Shown here in pieces: positions 25,177 through 33,398 of a stretch of DNA of 64,000 bases. The stretch's first letter is position 1; every line of letters begins with the position of its first letter. Source of the stretch: Pseudobdellovibrionaceae bacterium (lineage in GTDB: Bacteria; Bdellovibrionota; Bdellovibrionia; Bdellovibrionales; Bdellovibrionaceae); the NCBI GenBank assembly GCA_022843825.1, contig JALHMX010000001.1, forward strand, positions 124,001 to 188,000. Direction: 5' to 3'. The notes under the pieces were generated by a model. That model saw nothing but the letters and a program-made list of their open reading frames with translations. It was not told the DNA's origin and did not search any database. The position numbers and the translations under genes are program-made.

Positions 25177-25805
25177 GGTTGCAGGATTGGGAAATAAAAT
25201 TCGAGGAAAAAATTTCTACAATCGCAACAAAAGAAGATCCGGCCCATGATCTGTTACATTTTAAAAGAGTCGTTTCTATGGCTAAGAAACTTTGTGAAGC
25301 GGAAAACGCTAAATCTGAAGTTGTAATACCTGCGGCTTGGCTTCACGATTTTGTGATTGTTCCTAAAAACAGTCCGCTACGATCACAAGCTTCTAAAATG
25401 GCCGCAGAAAAGGCCATAGAATACCTAAAGTCGATTCAATACCCAAAAGAATTTTATGCAGACATTGCTCATGCTATCGAAGGCCATAGTTTTAGCGCCA
25501 ATATTGAAATTAAAACTTTAGAAGCTCAAATAGTTCAGGACGCCGATCGATTGGATGGAATTGGTGCGATTGGATTGGCTCGTTGTTTTGCCACAGCCGG
25601 CTTGATGAAAAGGTCTTTTTATAATTCTGAAGATCCTTTTTGTGAAAAACGCCAACCGGATGACTCGCAATTTACTATTGATCACTTTTTTGTGAAATTG
25701 TTTAAGACGGCCGAAACTCTTAAAACAAAGTCAGCTCAGGTTGAAGGTCAAAAGCGCATTCAGATTATGCGTCAGTATTTAGCTGACTTAAAAGTCGAAA
25801 TATAG
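25173..25805 (+). CDS. HD-domain phosphohydrolase (YpgQ/YedJ-like)
   Basis: A 210-residue HD-superfamily hydrolase. Metal ligands are visible as H (DLLHFKRVV), HD (AAWLHDFV) and a late D (IVQDADRLDGIGAIGLAR), the arrangement of the YpgQ/YedJ subgroup, which hydrolyse nucleotides or similar phosphates. A 4-base overlap with the GFA gene places it last in the operon. The RAYT remnant overlaps its 3' end by 34 bases on the opposite strand. Confidence 0.85.
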   Translation: MRLQDWEIKFEEKISTIATKEDPAHDLLHFKRVVSMAKKLCEAENAKSEVVIPAAWLHDFVIVPKNSPLRSQASKMAAEKAIEYLKSIQYPKEFYADIAHAIEGHSFSANIEIKTLEAQIVQDADRLDGIGAIGLARCFATAGLMKRSFYNSEDPFCEKRQPDDSQFTIDHFFVKLFKTAETLKTKSAQVEGQKRIQIMRQYLADLKVEI

Positions 25806-26339
25806 AATTTAGACTTCGTCATGTACGCGTAATTCATTTTCCGAGGTTTATAAGGAATAAATCCTAGTGCTTCCAGAGTGTTTTGTAAGAGATAGCTGCA
25901 AGCTATCTGATAATCCTTTCCCCAGTAAATGAGTCTTGAAAACGGCCTACACTCCCAAAAGGCCTGTCCTTTATAAGGAGTTTGGTACCCCTCGCCCCGC
26001 GTGGCCTTCGAATCTAAAGCTATATGAAGTAAGAATTTTTTAAAGCTCATGTAATTCATCATAAAAGATGCAATCTTCCCGGATATAACCGAGATAAAGC
26101 ACTTATAGGCATATTTAGAAGGTACTTTAATAATGAGATGGATATGATTTGATTGAATGGCTTTACGGTAAATTCGGATTCCATACTTTGTTGCGGCTTT
26201 ATTTAGAATCGATTCTATTATTCTAGAGTTTTTTGTAGCTCTAAAAGATCTAACTCCACCAGCAAATTGAGACTTTAAAACAAAGTGAATGGGCTCTTTG
26301 GTATTTAGGGGGAATAAGTAAAAGCTGTTTGGATTTCAT
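25772..26339 (-). pseudogene. RAYT (Y1 HUH) transposase, frameshifted
   Basis: Start ATG 26339 has a good AGGAGAG site and reads MKSKQLLLIP, then runs into a stop. Removing one base from a G5 run (26308-26312, + strand) joins this start to the frame that continues to 25772, and the joined length (567 bases) is exactly in frame. The joined 188-residue product has REP-associated tyrosine transposase features: EPIHFVLKS near the N-terminus, the metal motif NHIHLIIK (HUH), and a late SYLLQNTLEALG segment holding the expected catalytic Tyr. It contains one arm of a 16-nt GC-rich inverted repeat. Inactivation could be true decay, slippage at the G-run or a sequencing error. Confidence 0.75.
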
Positions 26340-26427
26340 AAAGAACTCTCCTAGGTAAAAAGCATTTTTTAATAACGATTTAGACGAAAGAGTGTATTTG
26401 CAAATCATCGAGCGGGGCGAGGGGTAC
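25985..26427. repeat. 16-nt GC-rich inverted repeat pair
   Basis: GTACCCCTCGCCCCGC at 25985-26000 (inside the RAYT remnant) recurs exactly as its reverse complement at 26412-26427, just upstream of the transposase start. Both arms are far more GC-rich than the surroundings. Given the RAYT gene, these may be REP-like recognition sequences, which is an inference from context. Confidence 0.6.
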
Positions 26428-26499
26428 ATAAAACCCAAGACACGCAGAAGAAAGACGACGGGCGGCGGAGGGAGTATAAGCAAGATTAACTGAAATAAG

Positions 26500-26865
26500 T
26501 TACTTTTTTGATTTTTTCGGCTTAAGACTCGCGCAAAAGTCCCGCGCCGCTTTTTTATCTTCTTCACTGATATGGAAAGCATCTTGGTTTTTTAACGCGC
26601 CAATGAGCGCGTAGGCAAAAATTGAGTGACGATTTTTTGGATTAGTTTTAACTAACTTGGCTAAAGTTTTTTTCCATCCTAGCTTTACAAATTGATCGAC
26701 TGTTTTAATATTGGCTTTGTGCATGGCTTTTTCAGTGTTGGGACCCAGATTGCGCATGTCTGATATTTTTTTGTAAGTTGTTCGTTTTTCTTCAAATGAT
26801 TCGTCACGAAACATCTGCGGAAAGCGAGTATCAATTTTTTCTGTTTTTGGTTTCTTCGCTGGCAT
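26500..26865 (-). CDS. TfoX C-terminal-domain-like protein
   Basis: A 121-residue protein with a basic N-terminal tail. Residues about 35-112 resemble the TfoX C-terminal helical domain: ISDMRNLGPNTEKAMHKANIKTVDQFVKLG, then a FAYALIGALKNQ helix and an acidic/basic end. This domain has helix-hairpin-helix character and may contact nucleic acid. The usual TfoX N-terminal domain is missing, as in many stand-alone members. It starts 1 base after the MFS gene ends, so it is the second gene of a two-gene operon. Confidence 0.75.
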   Translation of the reverse strand: MPAKKPKTEKIDTRFPQMFRDESFEEKRTTYKKISDMRNLGPNTEKAMHKANIKTVDQFVKLGWKKTLAKLVKTNPKNRHSIFAYALIGALKNQDAFHISEEDKKAARDFCASLKPKKSKK

Positions 26866-26866
26866 T

Positions 26867-28087
26867 TTAAGAGCTCTCTAATTTTTTTAAATCCATATTT
26901 CTTAGGGCTGGAGACCAATAAGCAATGACGGCGACAGTTATTAAACACATAATTCCACCAAAGTAAACCGCGGGAGCTGTTCCTAAAAGTTTCGCTGCGA
27001 TTCCTGATTCAACCTCGCCGATCTCGTTGGATGAGCCAATAAAAATGGAATTTACTGCAGAGATTTTACCACGCATATAATCCGGAGAGGCTAGCTGAAC
27101 AGCAGTCGCACGAATAATCATGCTGACGCTATCAAAGCATCCGCTTAAGGCCAGAGCGAAAAAAGAAAGATAAAAGTTTTCGCTGATGCCAAAAATGAGT
27201 ATTGAAATTCCAAAGCCAGTGACTGCCGTAAGCAGTGCTTTTCCGGTGCGAAAACGTGCCGTACGCGCCAAGTATAAACTCATGATTGTCGCGCCCACCG
27301 CAGGAGCTGCTCGCAGAAGTCCTAACCCTTTAGGGCCCACCATTAAAATATCGCTGGCAAATATGGGTAGTAAAGCGGTTACTCCACCGAACAGGACTGA
27401 AATCATATCTAAAGTTAAGGCTGGAAATAAAATAGGGTGCTTGAAAACAAAAATGCCGCCGGAGAAAAGCTCTTCGGAAATAGACGTATGATCCGGGCGA
27501 TTCGCAGGGGGAGGTATAACTTTTTTAATCAGCAACATCGAGATATAGGCTGCAATTAAGAAAATGCAAACTATCGAAGATGAAACAATAGGACCTAAAA
27601 ATCCAAAAGTTATTCCACCAAAAGCCGGACCGGCAATGCGGGCAATTTGCATTGCGGAGCTGGACATTGCAGAGGCCTGCATCAGTTGGTCCCGCTCTAC
27701 AAGTCGAGGAATGCTGGCAAAAATAGAAGGCTGCGAAAAAGCGCGGGCCATACCCGTTAAGAAAGCTGCAAAATACAGTAGTATCGCCTGGGAAAGTATC
27801 GGCAGTTGTGACGCATAAATATGTTCACCGAGCACGATGATACCTGAAATTAGACTGACAAACATGACTCGTCGGTAAACTAAAAGGGGTTTGGTTCGAT
27901 CGACAAGGTAACCTGCATAAAGTGCTAATCCAATCGCAGGAACAGCTTCGGCCAGGCCGATGAGCCCTAAGTACAAAGGATCTTGTAAAAGTTCGTAGAT
28001 GCGCCAACCTAAGATGACCGCTTGCATTTGCACAGCGAATGTAAAAAGGAAACGGGCGGTAAGCAGCTTTTTAAAATCTAAAGGCAT
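26867..28087 (-). CDS. MFS transporter, EntS/MFS_3 type
   Basis: A 406-residue protein with about 12 membrane helices of the MFS_3 (enterobactin-exporter-like) group. The TM2-TM3 loop carries AGYLVDRTKPLLVYRR (the GxxxDRxxRRx-like motif), and there are Gly/Pro-rich helices around 245-265 and 340-360. These proteins export small molecules, often siderophores or drugs, but no biosynthetic genes lie near and the substrate is unknown. It is divergent from the RlmI-type methyltransferase gene and coupled downstream to the TfoX-C gene. Confidence 0.85.
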   Translation of the reverse strand: MPLDFKKLLTARFLFTFAVQMQAVILGWRIYELLQDPLYLGLIGLAEAVPAIGLALYAGYLVDRTKPLLVYRRVMFVSLISGIIVLGEHIYASQLPILSQAILLYFAAFLTGMARAFSQPSIFASIPRLVERDQLMQASAMSSSAMQIARIAGPAFGGITFGFLGPIVSSSIVCIFLIAAYISMLLIKKVIPPPANRPDHTSISEELFSGGIFVFKHPILFPALTLDMISVLFGGVTALLPIFASDILMVGPKGLGLLRAAPAVGATIMSLYLARTARFRTGKALLTAVTGFGISILIFGISENFYLSFFALALSGCFDSVSMIIRATAVQLASPDYMRGKISAVNSIFIGSSNEIGEVESGIAAKLLGTAPAVYFGGIMCLITVAVIAYWSPALRNMDLKKLESS

Positions 28088-28178
28088 ATGTTGATTTTAC
28101 TCTGAGTTTTTTAAGAACACAGCAGATTTTTAAGAAAAATCTATATAACATAACTTGGCCGTGCTAAGGGTATGGTCC

Positions 28179-29342
28179 ATGGCAAGACTTAAAGTTAAAT
28201 TATCACGAAATTTGCGTCGCACGATTATGCAAGGTCATCCTTGGGTTTATAAAGATGCTGTTTCATCGCCAGGTGTGGTCGATAAAGCTCAACTTTGTTG
28301 TGTGCTTGATTCTAAGGGTGAACAGTTGGCCTGGGCTATATATGATCCCCATAGTCCTTTATCTTTACGAATTCTTTCGACTCAAGATGCTCCGCCAAGT
28401 GCCGCCTTTTTCGAAAAAAGATTTCATCAAGCTTATCAAATAAGAAATAGCGTTCGTAGTGATATGACGACCGCCTATCGACTGTTTAATGGAGAAGGTG
28501 ATTTGTTGCCTGGATTAATATGCGATGTTTACGACACGACAGCGGTGGTGCAGTTTGATGGACCAGGCCCCTCAGAATTTTGGGATAAAAATTTAATTTC
28601 ACAATGGATTTTAAAAAACACAGATTGTATATCTGTGGTTGAAAAAACCCGTCGTAGTCCGACACGCTCTACCGAATTAATTGCTGGCGAAAATTACAAT
28701 AACGAACCCATCATTAAAGAAAATGGTGTGATGTTTAAAGTAAATCTAGAGAAAGGCCAGAAAACGGGATTCTTTTTAGATCAGCGGGATAATCGAAATT
28801 ACATTCGACAATGTAGCGCAGGAAAAAGCGTATTGAATCTTTTTAGTTATACCGGTGGTTTTTCTGTTTATGCAGGCTTAGGTAAAGCCAAGAAAGTAGC
28901 CAGTCTTGACGTGTCTAAAGGGGCCATTTTATCCGCTGAAGAAAATTGGGCACTGAATGGTTTAGATCCTGCTCTGCATACCGGACTGTGTGTAGATGTC
29001 TTTGAATACTTAAACGGAAAACCAGAAATGTGGGATCACATTATTGTAGACCCACCTTCAATGAGTCATTCTGAAGATCAAAATGCTGTAGCAAAATCCA
29101 AATACATCGAATTATTTGCAGCTGCCGCAAAACGCGTAGATAAAAATGGCGAGCTTTCATTAAGTTCCTGTTCAAGTCACATATCTTTTGATGATTTTTT
29201 TGAAATTACCAATGAGTGTCTTTCAATTGCTCGGCGTAAAGGGCAAATTCTTAGAGTCAGTGGCCAGGGACCGGATCATCCGTTTCCACACGCTTGCCAT
29301 GAGTTTAGATATTTAAAGTTTATTCACTTACGACTGGATTAA
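28179..29342 (+). CDS. 23S rRNA cytosine-C5 methyltransferase, RlmI type
   Basis: A 387-residue SAM-dependent RNA methyltransferase. It has an N-terminal PUA domain (LSRNLRRTIMQGHPWVYKDAV), a central EEHUD-like domain (GEGDLLPGLICDVYD), and a Rossmann methyltransferase core with VLNLFSYTGGFSVYAGL (SAM loop), SLDVSKGA, IIVDPPSMSHS and a Cys-containing LSSCSSHIS motif. Order and length match RlmI, which makes m5C1962. Start ATG 28179 follows AAGGG; an in-frame TTG at 28155 has no site. The 3' end overlaps the convergent pseudouridine synthase gene by 4 bases. Confidence 0.88.
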   Translation: MARLKVKLSRNLRRTIMQGHPWVYKDAVSSPGVVDKAQLCCVLDSKGEQLAWAIYDPHSPLSLRILSTQDAPPSAAFFEKRFHQAYQIRNSVRSDMTTAYRLFNGEGDLLPGLICDVYDTTAVVQFDGPGPSEFWDKNLISQWILKNTDCISVVEKTRRSPTRSTELIAGENYNNEPIIKENGVMFKVNLEKGQKTGFFLDQRDNRNYIRQCSAGKSVLNLFSYTGGFSVYAGLGKAKKVASLDVSKGAILSAEENWALNGLDPALHTGLCVDVFEYLNGKPEMWDHIIVDPPSMSHSEDQNAVAKSKYIELFAAAAKRVDKNGELSLSSCSSHISFDDFFEITNECLSIARRKGQILRVSGQGPDHPFPHACHEFRYLKFIHLRLD

Positions 29343-30043
29343 TAATCGTATTCTATAAGTTTGTTAAAATAATCTGGAGCAGGTGCAACAATCTCCATTG
29401 GTGTTTTCTTAAAAGGATGAAGAAACGAAATCGAGTGCGCATGAAGCATAAGATGACTTTTATTTACTGTTTTTTTACCGTATTTTAAATCTCCAAAAAC
29501 AGGATGTCCTGCTTCAGCCAGATGAACGCGAATTTGATTTTTTTTGCCGGTTAATAAATTAATTTTTAAAAGGCTTAAATGCTGAGTTTCTTTGATCACC
29601 TTGTATTCAGTTCGGGCCAGCTTTCCCTTACTATTATCATTGGTACTTTTTACATAATATTCTTCGTCTTCTTGAAGGTAGCTTTCAATAAGACCAGATT
29701 TTTTTTCCATCTTTCCAAGCACAATCGCGTAATAATACTTGGTGGTGTTAGGCCAATTATCTTTTAACGCAAACTGAGCCTCTTCTGACTTAGCAAAAAC
29801 CAACACACCTGAAGTAAACTGATCCAAGCGGTGCACGACATAAATACACTTCCTTGATTTAGCATTACCTTTGCGCACATATGTATTTAATGCATTTTCA
29901 ATGGTGTTGGTTTTTTCCCATAAGGCAGCCACTGTTAAAAACCCAGCGGCCTTATTACCCACGATAAGATCAAGATCTTCATGAAGAATTTCAAATCCTA
30001 AGGGCTGATATTTTTTAGGTATTTTAGGTGGTTGGAGCTTCAT
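29339..30043 (-). CDS. RluA-family RNA pseudouridine synthase, short form
   Basis: A 234-residue pseudouridine synthase with the catalytic Asp in HRLDQFTSGVLVFAKS, plus KYYYAIVLG, GKKNQIRVHLAEAGHPVFGD and LMLHAHSISFLHP. It has no S4 domain, unlike RluD at 45927. It most resembles the short RluA/TruC-type enzymes; the target base cannot be told from sequence alone. It converges on the RlmI-type gene with a 4-base overlap and is divergent from phnD. Confidence 0.88.
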   Translation of the reverse strand: MKLQPPKIPKKYQPLGFEILHEDLDLIVGNKAAGFLTVAALWEKTNTIENALNTYVRKGNAKSRKCIYVVHRLDQFTSGVLVFAKSEEAQFALKDNWPNTTKYYYAIVLGKMEKKSGLIESYLQEDEEYYVKSTNDNSKGKLARTEYKVIKETQHLSLLKINLLTGKKNQIRVHLAEAGHPVFGDLKYGKKTVNKSHLMLHAHSISFLHPFKKTPMEIVAPAPDYFNKLIEYDY

Positions 30044-30087
30044 CAGCGAGGATATAGCATAACTGTATTTAAAATGTACTCATGTTT

Positions 30088-30103
30088 ACTTTTACGTAAA
30101 AGT
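30088..30103. promoter_or_regulatory. 16-bp perfect palindrome, candidate operator
   Basis: ACTTTTACGTAAAAGT is a perfect 16-base palindrome in the 199-base divergent space between the pseudouridine synthase gene and phnD. Its length and symmetry suit a dimeric repressor, but no regulator gene is adjacent. It has no T-run of its own beyond the arms, so a terminator role is unlikely. Confidence 0.45.
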
Positions 30104-30176
30104 TATACGTGCCTGATTATTAAACACTAAAATAGGTCAAAAGGATTTACTTTATATCGAAATGCTTGGAATTACA

Positions 30177-30242
30177 GGGGATGTTTGTTAGATTTCGCCC
30201 GTACAGAACATAACCCCCAAACGATCTAACAGGAGCAATTCC
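30177..30242 (+). promoter_or_regulatory. Pseudoknot-capable leader before phnD
   Basis: Two interleaved pairings can form. GGGG/TGTT (30177-30180, 30182-30185) pair with AACA and CCCC (30207-30210, 30214-30217). GTTAGAT (30187-30193) pairs with ATCTAAC (30224-30230). The order 1-2-1'-2' is that of an H-type pseudoknot. The last strand directly abuts the AGGAG ribosome site (30231-30235). This is a layout used by small translational riboswitches. I could not match it to a class I know. Confidence 0.4.
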
Positions 30243-31181
30243 ATGAAATTTTCTACGAATTTTGTTACCAAGGCCTTGATCACCGTTCTTTCAGTTTTTG
30301 CCGTTACAGCATGTACTAAAAACTCAGCTGAACTGGGCACTGAAAAAAATCCGATTAAATTGCATTTCGTTCCCTCTGTTGATGCAAAAGTTATTGAAAG
30401 CAATTCAAAAACTTTTAAGGAGTATTTAGAAAAAGAAACGGGTTACAAATATGAAATTACTATTCCGCAGTCTTATGTTGCCGTTATCGAAGCTTTTGGA
30501 ACGAAGCGCGCAGACATCTCGGCGATTAATACTTTCGGATATTTGTTAGCGCATGAAAAGTACGGAGCACAAGCTCGTTTAACAGTTTTACGTCACGGAC
30601 AAGCAACCTACACGGGGATGATTTTCGCTAAAAAAGATTCATCGATTAAGACAATTGAAGATTTAAAAGACAAAAAAGTTGCTTTTGTGGATCCTGCTTC
30701 TACTTCGGGTTATTTGCTTCCGTTAAAAATGTTAAACGATAAGGGCATTAAACCAAAAGATACTATCTTCGCACTAAAACATGATAATGCTGTTTCAATG
30801 GTTTACCAGGGACAAGTTGATGCTGGTGCGGCTTTTTACTCTCCTCCATCCAAAGATGATAAAGGGAATGATGTCACTGAAGATGCTCGACGCTTAGTAA
30901 AAACGCAGTACCCAGATGTTGATGATAAAATTGCGATTATAGCCCAGACAGATGCGATTCCTAATGATCCATTTATTTTCCGCAAAGACATGTCAGAAGA
31001 AATGAAAACTAAGATCGTTGATGCGATGTTAAAATTCGTTGAAACTCCAGAAGGTAACGCAGCCTTCAAGGCTATCTATGGCGTTACTGGTTTGAAAAAA
31101 GCTACGGATGCTGATTATGAGATTTCTCGTGCTATGTTAAAATCAGTTGGTAAGTCAGCTGAAGAGTTAATGAAAAAATAG
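30243..31181 (+). CDS. phnD: Phosphonate/phosphite-type ABC transporter binding lipoprotein
   Basis: A 312-residue PhnD-family periplasmic binding protein with a lipoprotein signal (lipobox VTAC, Cys about residue 24). The type II binding fold shows LHFVPSVDAKVIE, the ligand-loop region DISAINTFGYLLAHE, the motif VAFVDPASTSGYLLPL, and a hinge at DAGAAFYSP. The family binds phosphonate, phosphite, hypophosphite or phosphate; the T-S-x-G-Y motif supports an oxyanion ligand but does not separate these. It is first in a phnDCE operon, with AGGAG at 30231 as its ribosome site. Phosphonate-breaking genes are not nearby. Confidence 0.87.
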   Translation: MKFSTNFVTKALITVLSVFAVTACTKNSAELGTEKNPIKLHFVPSVDAKVIESNSKTFKEYLEKETGYKYEITIPQSYVAVIEAFGTKRADISAINTFGYLLAHEKYGAQARLTVLRHGQATYTGMIFAKKDSSIKTIEDLKDKKVAFVDPASTSGYLLPLKMLNDKGIKPKDTIFALKHDNAVSMVYQGQVDAGAAFYSPPSKDDKGNDVTEDARRLVKTQYPDVDDKIAIIAQTDAIPNDPFIFRKDMSEEMKTKIVDAMLKFVETPEGNAAFKAIYGVTGLKKATDADYEISRAMLKSVGKSAEELMKK

Positions 31182-31212
31182 TATCTGAAAAATATTTTTG
31201 AAGGACGGTTTA

Positions 31213-31998
31213 ATGTCAGATCCAATTTTATCGATTAAAGATTTAAGAAAAACTTATTCCAATGGAGTGCAAGCTTTAAAAGGAGTCAGCTTCGACGTTA
31301 AAAAAGGTGAGTTCCTAGTCATTATCGGTTTGAGCGGTTCGGGTAAATCAACTTTGCTTAGATGTATTAATCGACTTCATGATCCCACATCGGGTCAAAT
31401 TACTTTTAATAATAGCGGAGTCAAAACTGAAATAGCATCTATCCAGCATAAAAACGATATTCGTGGTTTAAGAAAAAATGTAGGAATGATATTTCAACAT
31501 TTTAATCTTATTCCGCGCACGACTGTATTAGTAAACGTTTTGATGGGTAAGCTTTCATCTGTGTCTACATTAAGAAGTATATTAGGGATGTTTTCTAAAG
31601 CTGATAAAGATGATGCTATAAAATATCTTAATCTGGTGGGAATTAAAGAAAAGGCGCATATTCGTGCGGACCAGTTATCTGGGGGGCAGCAGCAGCGGGT
31701 CGCTATTGCGCGCGCTTTGACGCAAAATCCTAAAATTTTATTGGCAGATGAACCAGTGGCTTCCTTGGACCCGGCGACTTGTCATGTGGTTATGGATTAC
31801 TTAAAAAAAGTGAACCAAGAGTTGGGTATTACAATCATTTGTAACCTTCACTTTTTATCATTAGTGCGCCAATATGCTACGCGAGTTATCGCTTTAAAAG
31901 ATGGAATGCTAGTCTACGAAGGTGATCCTAAAAATATTGATGAAGCATGGTTTGAAAAAATCTACGGTGCTGGCGCTAAAGAAGTTCACATTAACTAA
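31213..31998 (+). CDS. phnC: Phosphonate/phosphite-type ABC transporter ATPase
   Basis: A 261-residue ATPase with Walker A GLSGSGKST, Q-loop MIFQHFNLIPR, signature LSGGQQQRVAIARAL, Walker B ILLADEPVASLDP and the H-switch replaced in context by ICNLHF. PhnC-like features include the ICNLH and the RDLMQGQ-type inserts. Start ATG 31213 has AAGGACGG; a TTG at 31198 within the same site is rejected. It lies 31 bases after phnD and 13 before phnE. Confidence 0.9.
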   Translation: MSDPILSIKDLRKTYSNGVQALKGVSFDVKKGEFLVIIGLSGSGKSTLLRCINRLHDPTSGQITFNNSGVKTEIASIQHKNDIRGLRKNVGMIFQHFNLIPRTTVLVNVLMGKLSSVSTLRSILGMFSKADKDDAIKYLNLVGIKEKAHIRADQLSGGQQQRVAIARALTQNPKILLADEPVASLDPATCHVVMDYLKKVNQELGITIICNLHFLSLVRQYATRVIALKDGMLVYEGDPKNIDEAWFEKIYGAGAKEVHIN

Positions 31999-32011
31999 AG
32001 GGCTGTAAGAT

Positions 32012-33049
32012 ATGAGTCAAAAAAAATTTGAATTACCAATGCGTCGCTTAGTACTTGATGGATTTAGTTTTTCTTTTTTAGTTATGGTTATGCTGTTTGC
32101 TATTTTCAATCCGACTGAGGAGCAGCAACTTAATTTGCAATTTAACTTTAATGTTTTTATAGGTTCTTTTTTGGTAGGGATGGTCATCAGTTATTTGTTG
32201 AATGCATCTGGCGTAAAAACTTTTGGTGAGCACTTGTTTCAGCCTGATTATAAAAAAGCAGTAGAAAACAGACCCATGCTTAAAACATTTTGGGGCTGGC
32301 ACTTTATTGGTTTTATGTTGTTATTAATTATTGTCGGTGTATTTAAAACTAAGTTCTCAATCGTAGAGCTCCTCAACGAAGATGGATTTGGTGGAGCTAA
32401 ACGTCTTTTCGCTGGAATTGCAGAGCCTAATTGGCAAATCTTACCTCGTGCAGTGCTCAATATGGTTGAAACTATTTTCATGGCTTTTATGGCGACTATT
32501 CTGGCGATTCCTTTTGCTTTCGTTTTTAGTTTTGCTTCTGCACGGAACATTATGACAGGAAAAGTCAGCTTTGCGATTTATTTAGCGCTTCGAACATTTT
32601 TTAATGTGACTCGTTCGGTGGAGGCCATCATCTGGGCTATTATCTTTTCAGTGTGGGTGGGTATTGGGCCGTTCGCAGGTATGCTGGCCTTAATGGTTCA
32701 CTCGATCGCATCACTAGCCAAGCAGTATTCAGAAATGGTTGAAACCGTTAGTGACGGACCGATTGAGGGCGTTCAGTCTTGTGGGGCGACTAAGCTTCAA
32801 ACCATTTGGTTCGCCATCGTTCCACAAGTTGTTTTGCCGTATATTTCATTCACCGTATATCGCTGGGATATCAACGTGCGTATGGCTACAGTTATTGGAT
32901 TAGTTGGTGGTGGTGGTATCGGTACCATGCTGGTTCAGTATCAAGGTCAAGCGATGTGGCAAGAGGTCGGCACTATTATCTTTGTCATTGCTGTGGTTGT
33001 TTGGATTATGGATCAAGCTTCTGCGTATATTCGCGAAGCTTTGAAATAA
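32012..33049 (+). CDS. phnE: Phosphonate/phosphite-type ABC transporter permease
   Basis: A 345-residue permease with about six to seven membrane helices. The cytoplasmic EAA loop near residues 240-275 (EMVETVSDGPIEGVQSCGATKLQTIWFAIVPQVVLP) has the expected EAA-G-IVP pattern. A conserved VGGGGIG precedes the last helices. A long N-terminal extension with two helices (about 15-65) is more than is usual for the family. It is the last gene of phnDCE. The next gene follows after 21 bases with its own ribosome site. Confidence 0.9.
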   Translation: MSQKKFELPMRRLVLDGFSFSFLVMVMLFAIFNPTEEQQLNLQFNFNVFIGSFLVGMVISYLLNASGVKTFGEHLFQPDYKKAVENRPMLKTFWGWHFIGFMLLLIIVGVFKTKFSIVELLNEDGFGGAKRLFAGIAEPNWQILPRAVLNMVETIFMAFMATILAIPFAFVFSFASARNIMTGKVSFAIYLALRTFFNVTRSVEAIIWAIIFSVWVGIGPFAGMLALMVHSIASLAKQYSEMVETVSDGPIEGVQSCGATKLQTIWFAIVPQVVLPYISFTVYRWDINVRMATVIGLVGGGGIGTMLVQYQGQAMWQEVGTIIFVIAVVVWIMDQASAYIREALK

Positions 33050-33070
33050 ATATTAACTAAAGGAGAAACG

Positions 33071-33370
33071 ATGAAAAAAACAATATTTGCTTTAATTATG
33101 GGGTCAATGCTAAATGCCAACGCGCAGATTCTAAGTTTTTGCGATCATACAGCTAAGCTCACTGCTGAAAATGAATTTACTATAGATTTTCCAGATCAAG
33201 AAATTCTAGTAACTGAAACAAAAGCAACTCGATACGTAGGTTGGCACACCAAAGAATACATTGCTACAATAACAGGAGAAGTTAGTACTGTAATGTATGC
33301 TATAGAAATGTTCGAATACGAAACTCCGCGTACAGCATGCATCGTAGATGCAATAAAACGATTAAATTAG
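33071..33370 (+). CDS. Small secreted protein, unknown
   Basis: A 99-residue protein with a signal peptide (about residues 1-18, ending NANA) behind AAAGGAGAA. The mature part has two Cys, at about residues 24 and 92, which could form a disulphide in the periplasm, and beta-rich segments. No family is recognised. It is close enough to phnE (21 bases) to share its transcript, but the ribosome site is strong and independent. Confidence 0.6.
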   Translation: MKKTIFALIMGSMLNANAQILSFCDHTAKLTAENEFTIDFPDQEILVTETKATRYVGWHTKEYIATITGEVSTVMYAIEMFEYETPRTACIVDAIKRLN

Positions 33371-33398
33371 TTTTATTATTTTTTAACGGCAGGATTGC

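Noticed and set aside
26250-26582. Reverse ORF of 110 residues.
   Set aside because: Its N-terminal part is antisense or low-complexity translation of the GC-rich stretch; only its last part is the true start of the broken RAYT gene.
26685-26948. Open frame of 87 residues on the reverse strand.
   Set aside because: It overlaps the MFS end and TfoX-C gene in another frame and has no family features or ribosome site.
30177-30242. Fluoride or preQ1 riboswitch before phnD.
   Set aside because: It begins GGGGATG like a fluoride element but lacks the following CTCC-type strand, and the preQ1 and SAM-II cores are absent.
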